Assembly: GCF_023856365.1 (NCBI RefSeq)
Contig: NC_064544.1
Location: 21,738,399-21,802,398, forward strand
Direction: 5' to 3'
Length of the DNA: 64,000 bases
Origin: Brienomyrus brachyistius
Lineage: Eukaryota > Chordata > Actinopteri > Osteoglossiformes > Mormyridae
In this document: positions 33,701 through 45,565 of the stretch, in pieces
Layout of the letters: the number at the start of each line of letters is the position of its first letter
How positions within the stretch are numbered: the stretch's first letter is position 1
The notes under the pieces: model-generated
What the model saw: only the letters and a program-made list of their open reading frames with translations
Databases searched by the model: none
Told to the model about the DNA's origin: nothing
Position numbers and translations under genes: made by a program

Positions 33701-34169
33701 AGCTTACTAGTTAGTTTTTCTGTCCATTTAATGCTGTAACGTGAGCAAAGGCTCCATGTATTACACGTATCTCTCTAGTCCAGCTATAAGTCTTGATCTC
33801 CAGCATCCCGGATCCATCTCTTAGAGGAGAGAAGCTTGGATGTGACCTTGGCCCGCCCTTGGCAGGTGCTCCAGCCTCCAGCGCAGTGGGACGCTGTCCT
33901 CCCTGACATTCCAGTATCCCGCTAATGATGCCAGTCCTAGGATGAACCAATACCACATTTAATATCCTGAAGCTAGTTTTGTTAATTTGATGTCTCATTT
34001 AATGCCAAGGCAGGTTGACATGTTCATGCTTAGGTAGCAGGTAACTGTTAATGTCTATTGTGAACACCTAGATCACAAATTTTCAATTTCAACTCATAAT
34101 GCTGCTTTAGTTTGCTTATGCACAGAATCTTTGGCCTTTAACACATCATTTTAGCCTCATGTAATACCA
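30798..34169. other. No gene recognised
   Basis: AT-rich for the most part, with a G/C-rich patch at 31925-32060. A 95-codon minus frame at 33711-33998 is unlike any family I know. A short perfect-looking palindrome, CATCTCATCAGCTGAGATG, lies near 33150. Confidence 0.4.
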
Positions 34170-34440
34170 CGACACCCTGATGAAAAAAAAAACAGCTAAA
34201 ATCCTCTTATGCTGATAGCTGATTTTAGCTGGCCTAAGATGGTCATGTTTCAGCTCTTGCTGCTCTTTGATGGTTTAACTGGGTGGTTTAATCTGGTCAT
34301 GCTGGTGTGGCCAGATTATCAAGTTGTTCATGCTGATATAACCAGCTAAACCATCTAACAATCATGCAAAAACATACCTTAAGCTGGTCAACTACAGCAA
34401 ATTGGTCAACCGGATAAATCAGCAGGCTGCTGTTTTTTTC
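34170..34440. mobile_element. MITE-like repeat with imperfect inverted ends
   Basis: Begins AAAAAAAACAGCTAAAATCC and ends GCAGGCTGCTGTTTTTTTC, so the ends are inverted (AAAAAAACAGC). The interior is made of degenerate TTAGCTGG, TGGTCATGCTGG and AACCAGCTAAACC motifs in both orientations. This resembles a widespread palindromic fish repeat. No coding capacity. Confidence 0.5.
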
Positions 34441-35149
34441 TGTAGCTTTTCCCCAAAGGAGAGCCTCAGCTGAAGGTCATAAGGTTTGATGAGGCTTGGT
34501 TTCCTGTAAGGGAGAAGCTGGTTGATGAACTGGGCCGGAGTCAGTGCCATTTTAGCTTAAGGCATAGTCTGTAATCAGAGCCTTGTGCTCTTTTTCTCCC
34601 CATGGAAACCCCACAGGGAGGAGTGTAAGGGGGGCAGGCCTGCTTTGGCTGCACCTCCTCATAGGAGCTGCTCATCCGTCGGCCCGAATGGAGGTGCCCC
34701 GCTCACGTGCAGGACACGGCCTGATCCCGCAGCCCACTTTGCCTTGCTAAATTAAAGCATTAAGGTGGTCCTCGATAAAAACGCCATAACCTGATCTAGC
34801 CTATTGCTTCCATAATTGATTTAACAGAGGTTTACTAGATCCATAGTGAGGGCCACCCACGATGGCAGGAATCTATGTCGGGGTCAAAGGGGAAGGGGAG
34901 GGGTTGTAAATTACTCACATCCTCACTGTTGCTTCTCCAGTCTATTGCTTTTAGTGGCTGTAATTGATTAGGCAGCAGGTCAGAGTGTCGTGGAGGTGGT
35001 ATTTCCTGTTCCTGTCTGCATCTATAATTCAGCAGTGTAACTGCGGTGGGCTGCAACCTGTCCATAGTCAGTCTGAGCTCACTGGCCCTTTACCTCAGCA
35101 TGGCCTGCCAGCTGTCCCTGCTCTCCACAGCTGCTTCCATCCTCCGCAC

Positions 35150-35335
35150 CTGGGCTGTGCGAATCAGATATGTGCTCTTCCTCCGATAAAAGGGACATAT
35201 CGAAGTTCAAATCTGAACTCAGCTCAGTGCTGCGTATTACGGAATATTCCATCGGATTATTAGGACGTCCTGCGCAGCTGGTGGTGCTGAATGGAGTGAG
35301 TGCTTGTGGGGTCCGTCCATTAAAGGATCCACTTT
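35150..35335 (-). other. Candidate exon, 186 bases
   Basis: On the minus strand the segment is preceded by AACCCCATAG and followed by CAG|GTGCGG, plausible acceptor and donor sites. Its length is a multiple of three and one frame is open throughout, extending beyond both sites. The product would be acidic and Ser-rich (SSDLNFDMSLLSEEEHISDS). The pyrimidine tract before the acceptor is weak and I recognise no family, so chance is a serious alternative. Confidence 0.18.
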
Positions 35336-36617
35336 CTATGGGGTTCTGGATGCTAAGCACCGACTGTCAAAACAGCTGAAGTGACTAACTGGATCTTATT
35401 GAGTAAAGCCAGTATTGAAGCCACCTGCCACTGACAATACATCTCACTTCACTCTCAACCAGTTTATTTGACAAAAGGTAAACGCTCCCCGATGAGTCTT
35501 AGAGCCTTATGGTGACAAGTGAAAGATCTGTTTCTTCGGTTAGGCCTTGCAGATGGAGACGCCTCGCAGGGATAGAGGCTGTCTGGCTGCCCCACACACC
35601 TGCAGCATAAAGCTCTAACAAAAAGCCCCCCGAGCGGGCTGCCGGAGGGCATGGGGAAGACACCAAGACAGCCCCCGGTCCCCTGTCACATCCCCACATC
35701 CAATTACAGTGAGTCCTCTGCAAGACAGCTCACCCAAGGACGTGCATAACCAGCCAGCTGGTGGTACTGAGGGTTAGAACCAGCGCCAGTCACTTTCATA
35801 TTCAGATCCCAAGAGGGCGGGCTGGTGCACCTTTGTGTGGATACGTGACTAATTCCTATATTAAATAACCTGCTGAATAAATGGATAGAATTGTAAACAT
35901 ACATTTTGAATGTGACCTTAATCATAAAATATAAAGAATAATAATTAAATGCTGCTGAATATCTTTTCCAAATTTTAATTGGATGCCACGTTTCCGTTTT
36001 CATATAATATTAACAGTAATTAACCGCTTATCAAAATCAGTATAAGACATACCATAATTGACCTGGCTATTTTCTTGAGTTTCTGAGTGTATTATATGCT
36101 GACAGGGTACTTTCCATTTAGGCTCAGTAACTTGCATACAGTTGATTCTTAATTAAATCACTTTGCATAAGCATGTGTTATGTGCAGCGCTTTTCCATTA
36201 AAAGCATTTCACGGTCTGGGTAGGAATGCCATTTGCTTAATGCCTGCAATTCTGAAGGAAAACTTCTTTATCTCAAAATTTGTATTTTGTGCAAAATGGA
36301 CTTAAGCACCGAAAACTACTTTTCGCTAAATGGTAAATAATGAATCTGAATTTCAGTTCTTTAGAGCAAGAGGATTGCTTTTAACATACCTGTATGTCAA
36401 GGCATATGGTTAGTGTGTTAAATGACGATGTGTATTTCTTATTCAATATGTTAATTTCTTTGTTCGTGGTCATATTTGTAAGCCATTATATTTTTAGACA
36501 GTGTCCACTTATATTCATATTCTGTAATTACATATGCATGATGTTTTTTGTATTAAATAAAATTGAAAAACAGTTCCTTCGTTGCTGTCTCTCACCCCAT
36601 CTTCTGTTTTTGGCAAG

Positions 36618-36729
36618 AAGCAAAGGAAGAGGAAGCACTGAAGCCTGGTCCTGGTGGGGGGGGTGGCTCAGAGGAGGTGCCTCACTCACTGGGGAAGCTA
36701 CAGCCAGGCCCATCCGACACGGGGAGCAG
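36618..36729 (+). other. Candidate exon, 112 bases
   Basis: A strong pyrimidine tract (CTCACCCCATCTTCTGTTTT) leads to TGGCAAG, and the segment ends GAGCAG|GTATGAGG, a good donor. One frame is open across it and reads KEEEALKPGPGGGGGSEE, then VPHSLGKLQPGPSDTGSR: a low-complexity, disordered-looking peptide. The GC content is well above the flanks. I cannot assign it to a gene, and no neighbouring exon is evident within several kilobases. Confidence 0.27.
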
Positions 36730-37735
36730 GTATGAGGCGCTGCAGTGTCTACAGGCGTCACTTAGAGGGGAATCGTACGTACCGTGGGGGATGGAAGACT
36801 CCTGTGGGACCAAAGGAGACTCACCAACCTTCATTTGCTACCAGCCAGATCAAGTTAAAAAACTTCATAATAAAATATTAATGGGTCTTTTGCGAGGCGC
36901 CTCATTAAATTCTACTGTATAAAATGTTAAACATTTTATAATGACATAAAGAACATATAAAATATAACAGCTACAGTGGGAGGTTGAAATGGAGCAGGTC
37001 CCGTTGGTCTTGTCAGTTAAGGCAGTCAGTTAGATCGGAGGTGGTTTTCTGGTGGAGATTCAGGCTCAGAAGGAGGGAAGCCTGCGGGGGGACCTGAGGG
37101 GGGGGCAGGTTTTTCACGCACAAGCTGAGCAGCTTATGGATCAAGTTCAATACAGTGCACTTAGGGTTTAGAGGAGGTGTTTGGGTAGGCACTGCAAGAC
37201 GGGTACTCAGGCCAGGAAACGGGTCAGGCCATAATGTAGCTCTAAGCTGGGGGTGATGTTTCATCTAGCAGACTACAATCGGCACTTCTGCGGTTTCGAT
37301 ATATTGCCGGGTCGGCGTAAGAGATAACATGGGAACTTTTTTGGAGAGTCGCAAAAGCTGCAAACGACAAACAAAGGTTAGCAAAAGCTTAGTAGCTCAT
37401 AAATGCATTAAACACCTGTACAGTGCAGGTTTGGAGGATGACAAGCATGTTTACCGCGACCTTTCATGTAACATCTCGCAGTGATCTTTGTATTGCTTGT
37501 CTCTTGTATTTTTTTGACTTCCCTTCGCTTGTCAAGGGGACCAAAAATGGGATTGTGTCCAGATTACAGACGGCATTAGCGCCCCTAATGGGGAAGGGTC
37601 GGCTGTAGATCATGGTAGCCCCCATAATCTGCTCTCTGGTTACTGCAAACCTCTCAATAAAGCTGACTGTGTGAGCTGAGGGGCACACAAAGGCTGAGGC
37701 TCCTAATCACTTAGTCACTCAGCAATTAATAATCA

Positions 37736-37850
37736 GAAAAGTCATCCCGCCCCGTGCCTTGTCCCCTGTGCTGCCTGGGACAGGCTCCAGGCTCAGAGTG
37801 ACCCCGCGCTGGTCAAGCGGTTATGGAAGATGGATGGGCGGAATCAGTGA
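37736..37850 (+). mobile_element. SINE 3' fragment
   Basis: CCCCGTGCCTTGTCCCCTGTG, GGGACAGGCTCCAGGC, GTGACCCCGCGCTGG and CAAGCGGTTATGGAAGATGG follow the 3' part of the (GGAT)n-tailed SINE family. The 5' part is missing. Confidence 0.65.
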
Positions 37851-40119
37851 GCTTCATCCACTTTTAGAGTGGCCTGGCTGCCCTTCTATGTCCTACAACC
37901 TTGGGAATCACAGGGCCTAAGCGGCCATATTCCCAATCTGCTGGCTTCCTCAGAATAACATAGAGGGAAAATTTAGCATAGAAGAAATCATAACAAGTTC
38001 CATTTAAAGGCTTCTTTTAGGCTAAATGTAATCTATGCATGAATTCCCATAGCCCCTGACTTATTAAAATGGTCCCCAGTAACATTGTAGGTCTGGGTCT
38101 GCAGGATGAAGGTACGCGTGGGGGAAGGGGGTGTGTCGTGAGTAGAGCAAAGTCGAATGACTTCACCTCACCTCCATGTGTCTTGTTACTGTTGAGTGTA
38201 TGGATTTAATTTCTTAGTTTCTCACGCCACAGAAAATGCCCCCAGACCTCGACGCCCACCCCACCTGCAGCCGCACCCCTGACCCGCTACCTTTTTATTT
38301 TTTGTTTTCCCTTGCGCTCATGCTGAAACCGCTGCCATTTTCCCATTATCCTCATGCAGCTTTTGTTATCCCAATCTCCCCCACCTGCCCCAGGATAAGT
38401 CCATAGTCCTCTCTCCCCATCCTGTGCTTGGTCCCACCTGGAGTAAATCCTTACAGGGACCTATTAAAATACAAGGCAGGTTTTTTTCTGGAGACCCACG
38501 ACAGACACGGATTGCTTAAAACTGCAGTTTTCTTCTTACTCAGCAAGAAAAAAAAATATCTGAGGACCTAGTTGTTACATCAATAATTCATGAAGAAATT
38601 TAAGTGGCCACGATTTAGTAGTAAAAAGCCCCAGTAGCTCGAGCTTCCTGACCCTGAATGTAACAGAAAACACTTAGAAAGGCACCAGTATATTCATATA
38701 TTTATTACTTAAAGAAGTTTGTCTTTAAATCTATAGCTGCAAGTGGGAAGTCAGTTATGAAAATCGTGAAATATTCCTACTTTACACTTTTAACAAATTA
38801 GGCATTCTGACAGCAAGATAAGGTGCAGGGATGGTGTACAACCACTTAAGAATAAACACCTTTGGTCTCAAACAGCACATTTTCATCAAGGCAGTGAAGG
38901 GATCCACATAATCTGATAAATATTTGATGAAAAGAGGCATTAAGAAATGCCATTCATAGTGTATCCAGCCATGCTTTCTGTCTGGCACCTTCATGAACAT
39001 GGATGAAGAACAACATCCATGAAAGTTTTAATTCCCTGCAAAATTCCTACATGACAGCATTAATACTTTAGGAGCTGCTGCCTCCCTGGGTCTGCACAGA
39101 CGGGTCCTCGGTGGCCTCGCCTGGGGAATCACATGGGCCTTTTGGGAGTAGTGCCCCGAAAAGAGTGCAGTGGGGCTGTTCATTCATTGTGATCTGGGAT
39201 ACACCTTGAAAAGTGTGCTTATCTTCCCAAAGTAAAACACCCCACTTCTCCTCCTATTGAGTGCTGGGCACTTACACTTCATCCCCCTGTCCAGTAGAAG
39301 ATGAAGAACTATTAGAATATGATTATTTTACTCAATTCTGCCAAAACTGGGTAATAAAATACTGCAGTTTATGCGGGAGAAAGCCTATCAGATATGACTC
39401 AGAGAGAGAGAGAGAGACAGAGAGACAGAGAGAGTGAGAGAGAGATGGAAGCCGACTGCAGTACTTGCGGGGCTGTGCATCTAGTATGCTAATGACACCT
39501 ACAATGACACAGTAAGTAATGGGGCACTTCCATGTTTATTGAATGATTAGCAAAATGGCAACAACATATCATTTGGTGCTTAGAGAACTCTTCTGTTGTC
39601 ATGCTTTGGATCACAATACTCCCCTAACCCCCAATACCTGTTCAGAGGGTACTCCACAGGACATTTGTCTATGTAAAGCAGTGATTGGCTGCTACTTTGG
39701 ATGACAGTTTTCCTTCACTTTCAACACCAAGGTTAAGCCACAAAGAAACTACTCAGCTATTTTTTCTTTAAGGAACCCAAAAAGAATTACCCGGAGCACA
39801 CTATTACACAATCATTACATAATGTGTATGGATCTAGACACAAAATCAAGGCTGAGGGCTTTTCAAAGAAGGGATTTGTCATCCAGGAGGAACAATTCTG
39901 CCCAGAAAACGTAATGGTAAATTTCAAATTTGTGCATCGATTCACATGTAGAATGAGTTGTGTAAACAATTGATGATGCATTGTGGGAAACTAAGCATAT
40001 GAACAGGACATGTCAGTGTCAACATTATGCAGAGTGTTTCCACTGGGTAAAGGCCATTGTTTAGCCCATTTGCATAGCATAAAATGAGCCACAGGATACA
40101 CTACTAAAGATAGAAAAAT
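37851..40119. other. Gene-free; GA-rich run at 39400-39450
   Basis: A purine-rich (GA)n-like run lies at 39400-39450. 38220-38460 is C-rich and pyrimidine-skewed. No gene is recognisable; a 72-codon minus frame at 38782-39000 has no support. Confidence 0.45.
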
Positions 40120-40385
40120 GTATCCTGTAGGGGCTCCGTGATTATTGCTGCAACCACACATTTCCAGGGTTGGAGGCTTAATTCCCGCCCCCGGTTCTGT
40201 GTGTGTGCCGATTGCACGTTTCCTCCCACAGTTCCAAAAACATGTGGTTTAGGTGAATTAGTGTCTCTAAATTGCCTGTGGTGTGCCAGTGGGAGTGGGT
40301 GCTTCTGACCTGCGATGGCCTCATACCCTGGGCTTCCTGTGATACTTTACTGGCTCTCCTGGGTAAGTGGTGGTACCCAAAAATG
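40120..40385 (+). mobile_element. Diverged SINE fragment
   Basis: GTTTCCTCCCACAGTTCC, AAAAACATGTGG, TTAGTGTCTCTAAATTGCC and GACCTGCGATGGCCTCATACC lie in the order of the (GGAT)n-tailed SINE body. The head is heavily decayed and the tail is lost. Confidence 0.55.
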
Positions 40386-40519
40386 CCATGGTAACAGTAA
40401 ACAAAAACTAGTAGGTTTTATGATGCCAAAGAACTGAAGTCCATGCATCACTCATTGACTTTTGTCTAAACTTACCATTTTGTTGGGTAATTGAATACAG
40501 ATCTCAAGGAGTGGAACGT

Positions 40520-40520
40520 A

Positions 40521-40576
<56 letters not shown>

Positions 40577-40736
40577 GGGTATACCTATCCTTATGGGGCC
40601 CGCTCATTCACTTCTATAGGAAAAATGCTAACGCTAACAAACAAAATACAAGAGTTTTTACACTTTTCACTTTGTCATAGAAGTCACCGATTTTTATAAA
40701 ATACAGTTTTCCCTCATGGGGACCAGGAAACACACA

Positions 40737-40768
<32 letters not shown>
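40520..40768 (+). mobile_element. MITE embedded in CT/CA microsatellite, copy 3
   Basis: (CT)n then (CA)n (40520-40572) lead into GGGTATACCTATCCTTATGG, the intact left end of the family, and AAAAATGCTAACGCTAAC. The core runs to TTTTCCCTCATGGGGACCAG and then changes directly to (CA)n (40732-40768), so the right terminal part is missing and CA repeat takes its place. Same orientation as copies 1 and 2. Confidence 0.65.
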
Positions 40769-40796
40769 GGTGGGACAATAGTCAGCTGCTGCTTCT

Positions 40797-41561
40797 GGTT
40801 AACACTTTACTTGAAGCTGTGATCTATAATGCGCTATAGATATCTTTATAATGCATTATAATGGTTGGTATAAGAAATAATAAAGGATTACAACATCTTC
40901 TATTGACAGTCATAAGTTATTATAATGTTGATCATTATACTTCATGAGGTCTAATTAAGCTGTCATCTTTAATGCACTATAATGCATTATAATGGTCAGT
41001 ATAAGAATTATGGATGCTTTATACTGCATTATGAAGGTATCTAGACAAGAACTTCCTAATATATAACAAACAGGGTTATAATGTCTTAATATTATAATGT
41101 CAATATTAATAAATATTTATAGCTATGTTTAAAATGCTTTTTGAATGCATTGTAATGTGTTGTGAATGTGTTCACAGATTCTTCTAGATGTGGCATACAT
41201 TGAAAATGTTACTGAAGATTGGGTAATGTTTTACATTAACTGCACCGTCATAATGCTTTTAATTGCATTCATAAAACATTCATAAACATCATGCATGTAT
41301 ACCTATACATCCTAACATCCCTTAACAGCTATAATATACATTAAAAACAAACATTATATAATAATAACAAACATTATAATTGCATAATCATGTGGTGTTT
41401 GTTATTAATGTATAGTAAAACTGTTAAGGGATGGTAGGATGTTAAAATGTACTTGCATGCTGCTTATGAATGTTCTATAAATGCATTATGACGGTGCAGT
41501 GAATGTTCTATGAATGCATAATGAATGCATTACGAAGGTGCACTTAATGTAGAGTGTTACC
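40797..41561. mobile_element. 765-bp inverted-repeat element, GGTAACACTT family
   Basis: Left end GGTTAACACTTTACTTGAAG and inverted right end GGTAACACTCTACATTAAG define the element. The interior is AT-rich and built from many partly palindromic copies of ATAATGCATTATAATG and ATGAATGCATTA. No coding capacity. A 5' part of the same family is at 59631, and a 101-bp miniature may be at 50104. The superfamily is not clear; no target duplication was found. Confidence 0.7.
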
Positions 41562-41731
41562 GAAAATTCTTTTCTGGCATTGTTCTGCTGTGTCATGTAA
41601 ATCTTGTGGGTGGAAGGTGTTTTATATAAAAATGACAGGATATTTGTGGGATGCATGAACACAAACTGAGGATTTCCCATGAAGGTGTGGATGCGTTTAC
41701 GAACTCTGGTTAAATTTGGTTATATACCTAA

Positions 41732-42025
41732 TGTGACGCCCGCTCCGTCCGCTCCTCGTGTGTGCCACGCCCCCTAATTACCCACGTGTGATTTCCTGAT
41801 CGTGCCCAGTCGTGTCTTGTTTCCTGCTGCCTTGTTTCTTGTATTTAAGTTCCTGTTGTGTACTAATCCAGTGTCTGTCATTGATGTTTCCCGATGTCTG
41901 TTCTCGCCCTGTGTCCCTGCCATCGTACCTAGAATAAACCCCGTTTTCCCGTATCCCGCTTGCCTGCCTGCTCCTTCCGCACGATCGCCGCTCTGCTCGC
42001 GATCGCTGCCGCCGTTCCCGTGACA
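41732..42025 (+). mobile_element. Solo LTR, copy 3, with CCTAA target duplication
   Basis: The 294-bp element begins TGTGACGCCCGCTCC and ends CCGTTCCCGTGACA, flanked by CCTAA at 41727-41731 and 42026-42030. A TATTTAAG box lies at 41842-41849 and AATAAA at 41933-41938, about 90 bases apart, the order expected of an LTR promoter and polyadenylation signal. It is the best preserved of the three copies. No internal gag or pol sequence adjoins it. Confidence 0.85.
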
Positions 42026-42030
42026 CCTAA

Positions 42031-44574
42031 AGCAGGTGAAGCGTGTGAGAGTGGAGCGGCGTGGCCATATCATCACTCTCATTCATGTCCCTTGCCCTTG
42101 GCTGAAAGAGGGTTGCCATATTCTGTTATTTGTCAGCCGTTCTCGTTCTTACTTAAAACAGTACCTTCAGCGTCCAAGTTTCTTCTCTTTTCCATGTTGA
42201 AAGCATCCCTGTATATTCTCCATAAACCTTAAAAGGGGTGAATCTGTCTGCCTAACCTCATCCCCTTGTGACGCGATTCGGTTCACAGCCTAGACTGGAG
42301 CGATTCTCACAAGCAATAAAACTGAAAGCAGAGAGATGCATGCGCACCACATGAACTATCAGCATCTCAGCCTCAGATGTGGTCACCTGAGTGCGATATG
42401 GCTATGGAGTATTGATCCAAAAGGCCCGCAAATGCGGAGAGATGAATGTATCAGGTGCAGTCTCTATGATGAACTCTTCAATTTCAATTATGTCTACCAA
42501 TTTGTCAGTGTGTAAAGTGTATATGTGGACATCCTGGCACCAGGAATCAGACTGTCCAAGTGATTCTAGGCCAATCTGACGACTCATTGTTATTACATGT
42601 AAACTGCAGTCCGTTTTTGTGTGGTTAAACTCATCATAAGGGACAACACATGCAGCTAATTCAGGCTTTTTCAATGTAAATACTAACAGAGGTGCTCATG
42701 GGTACCATCTAGGAGTAAAACAAGGTCATTCTGGTTTAGCAGGATAGCCAAAATGTGGGTTAGATTAGCAAGCCTAGCTGAATAAGAGCATGCCCATTCA
42801 ATTATTATCTTCAGGGCTAAAGTAATCAAAAGCAACAGGGCATAAAAGCACCACCCTGCTACGCCTGTGCAGCCAGCGCTACCCTGCAGATCTGCTAATA
42901 CAAAAGCTAGCCTGCAAGGAGCTAATGATCGCTAACCAGACAAGCTGTGACCTTCCTTTCATGACCTTGCTCTCACGATGTAGCTATTTCATTCAATCAC
43001 ATTTAAAAAAAATGTGCAGAAAAGACCAGGTTTCAGAATAAGGCGCTTGAAAGACAGCCATCTGTCAAGGACAAAGAGGACAATGTCAATCAAATTAGCC
43101 GGTAATGAATGATGTGGAGCTGAGCCTTTCTTCGGTAATTTTAAATATTGGTTAGCCTTTGCTAAGGCGGAATAAATCTCATAAAATGAGGACATACAGT
43201 ATTCCTGATGTCTGACAGTTCGTCCCTGAAGCGAAGGAGAACAGCCTGACACAGGCAGGTAGTGGAGAATGTTATACACTCACACACAGAAGATCCAGGG
43301 GGGGACTTAGCGTTTCATCCACAAATCCGCTAAGAAGCGCACTACGTACAAACTCTGTAAGCCTCTTTCAACTTCACAAATTCCATTTCAGTTGGCATAA
43401 GTCCTCTTTTCTAGAGACACCCCGGGAACAGAGGCTTGATGGGAATAAAACATTTCCTAAAGCTGTACCTGAGGTGGAGGGGTGGTGGTGGGTTTGGGGG
43501 GGGGTGGGGGGTCACCACTACTCAGTCAGCAAATTCCAGGGGTGACTGGGGACATCACCGCTAAAATGCTGGCTAGGGGAAGGAAGAACATATGAATCTG
43601 TGTGCTGCGAAGAGGTATGTAGCAGAATGGCCAATGCAGAAGGTGGCCACAGCAGGGAACACATGTAACAAGTATTAAAGTGGCCATCCAACCATACATT
43701 CATAAATCCATCAGCCTTTCAGATCGCTTACACAGGTGAGGGCTGCAGTCAATGTGATGTCATTTTATGAAATCTGCACCTATATGTGCTGCTGGATTGA
43801 TTAAGCAAAAGCTTACATTATTACGTTAAACATGCTGACATGCAGGCCTTAACAGGTTATTAGACAACTTCCATTGCAAGTCTGTCCTGCACCGTGTGTA
43901 CTATCCCCACTGTCTGATGGTGAGTCACCTTACTGTAAAGCTAACTGGCGTGTGCTATCGAACCTCAACCATGACCGGGGCTTGCACAGCAGCAAGTGCT
44001 CCCTGCTCGGAGTGCAGGCAGTGACATCACTCGCTTACTTGGCTGGTGCCCTCCAAAGTGGCAGCCTCTTGTATGCCCAAAGCAGGCCGTCTTCTGCCAC
44101 CATAGATCATGATTGTTGAGTTTTCCTGAATAAGTGCTGTATCACGCACTCAAGAATGAATGTTAGGGAGGGTTCACGTCCACGAAACCCAGAATCAGTT
44201 GGCTGTGCTTAACACAGCTACCAAGTGATTCAGGGAACAGCCTCGCGTCCTGCGACCGTATTGTTTATTAAGAGGAGAAGTCCAGTGGACCAATGGGAAC
44301 GTCAAGTAGGCCAGCTCATTAGGCTAGTTAAGGAAAGACAGGCTGCACATGGTTCTCAGCCCACTTGTTTGTCAGTGAAGCTTGGAACTAGCTTCAGGGC
44401 CAAACCCTGGGAGGGAAAGGAGGACATCATACAGGTGCGCAGGGAGCTGCAATGGAGGCAAGCGGCAATTTATAAGAAAAACACATATTCATAAATCTTG
44501 AAGGCATTTTGAAAGGCATTTTTTTCCAAGATGCACACTAAATTGCATGTATGTAATATATATATAGACATACT
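42031..44574. other. No gene recognised
   Basis: A 90-codon minus frame (42402-42674; includes DKLVDIIEIEEFIIETAPDT) and an 89-codon plus frame (44225-44494; includes WERQVGQLIRLVKERQAAHG) look protein-like but match no family I know and lack clear context. The G-rich run near 43490-43510 is simple sequence. Confidence 0.4.
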
Positions 44575-44745
44575 AGGACTGTAACGGTATACATATTTCT
44601 CATTATATGGTACACGGGTGGAACTTAAGGTCACAAGTAGAGTTGGGAAGCTGGTTATGGCTGATGCTGGTTACAGTAAATTATAAACAGCTGTTTAGGA
44701 TCATTTTGGTTTCACAATTAATTACCTTAGCACTGGAGACAGAGT

Positions 44746-45044
44746 CTCCGCCTGGGTCACATGTGTGTGGAATTTGCATGTTCTCCCCATGTCGTCGTGG
44801 GGTTTTCTCCAGGTACTCCGGTTTCCCCCCACAGTCCAAAAACATGCTGAGGCTAATTGGAGTTACTAAATTGCCCGTAGGTGTGCATGTGTGAGTGAAT
44901 GGTGTGTGTGTGCCCTGCGATGGGCTGGTCCCCCATCCTGGGTTGTTCCTGGCCTCGTGCCCATTCCTTCTGGGATAGGCTCCGGACCCTCCGCGAACCC
45001 AGTAGGATAAGCGGTTTGGAAAATGGATGGATGGATGGATGGAT
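44746..45044 (+). mobile_element. 5'-truncated SINE with 11-bp target duplication
   Basis: The SINE begins mid-head at CTCCGCCTGGGTCACATGTG and ends in GGATAAGCGGTTTGG and a (GATG)n tail. GGAGACAGAGT flanks it on both sides (44735-44745 and 45045-45055), a perfect duplication, so insertion is recent relative to its host hAT element. Truncation at the 5' end is typical of LINE-driven reverse transcription. Confidence 0.88.
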
Positions 45045-45055
45045 GGAGACAGAGT

Positions 45056-45165
45056 AGTTGATAAGACCAAGACAATCTGTCGACTCTGTTATACTGAACT
45101 TGGAGATGTTGCTGGAAACACATCATGCTAACTCGTTTGAGACGATATCATCTGAGTGTGTGTAT
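45056..45165 (+). pseudogene. BED zinc-finger remnant of a hAT transposase
   Basis: The plus frame reads DKTKTICRLCYTELGDVAGN, with the CX2C pair of a BED finger, and after a frameshift near 45121 continues MLTRLRRYHLSV, which carries the last His of the C2H2 pattern (the first is replaced in this copy). BED fingers bind DNA at the N terminus of hAT transposases and of ZBED host proteins. The catalytic domain is missing. Confidence 0.6.
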
Positions 45166-45565
45166 AACGGGAGCAAGATAGACAAAGCATCTGCAAGTGA
45201 GTCACCCTATGGCATCTAAGGCGCCTTTACCAGGAAATTCTAAATTCTCATGGCTACAGATTTGCATCAGTATGTAGGATTTAGACAGGATTTAGTTCAT
45301 TACGATTGTTATGATATTTATTTTTGATTTATTGTACATTAAATTTACAGTGTGCAAAGACATTTCTGTTAGATTTTGTCAATCAGACACGTTGACAGAT
45401 GCGCATTGCTTTGGTTTACAGCTGTTCCTAATTGCATTTGTGTTTGCAATTTTAATAGTAAATAATTTCTTATTTTTTCCCCTGCTGTACTGAAATTTCA
45501 CCAAACCGTGAACCAAAAACTGAGGTTTGTACCAAACTGTGAATTTTCTGTACATTAACACCCCT

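Larger units (their letters stand above)
34441..37735. other. No known gene; two weak exon candidates within
   Basis: Apart from the candidates at 35150-35335 (minus) and 36618-36729 (plus), I recognise nothing. 34600-34750 and 35560-35700 are GC-richer. 35900-36600 is AT-rich. Confidence 0.4.
44575..45565 (+). mobile_element. hAT-like transposon relic split by a SINE
   Basis: The left end AGGACTGTAACGGTATAC and the inverted right end AGGGGTGTTAATGTACAG are diverged inverted repeats; both arms also carry GGTAC-type motifs further in. Removing the SINE and one target copy leaves about 680 bp, too short for a full transposase, so the element is a deletion derivative. It retains a BED zinc-finger remnant. 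Family assignment to hAT rests on the BED finger and on remembered similarity of the ends. Confidence 0.6.
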
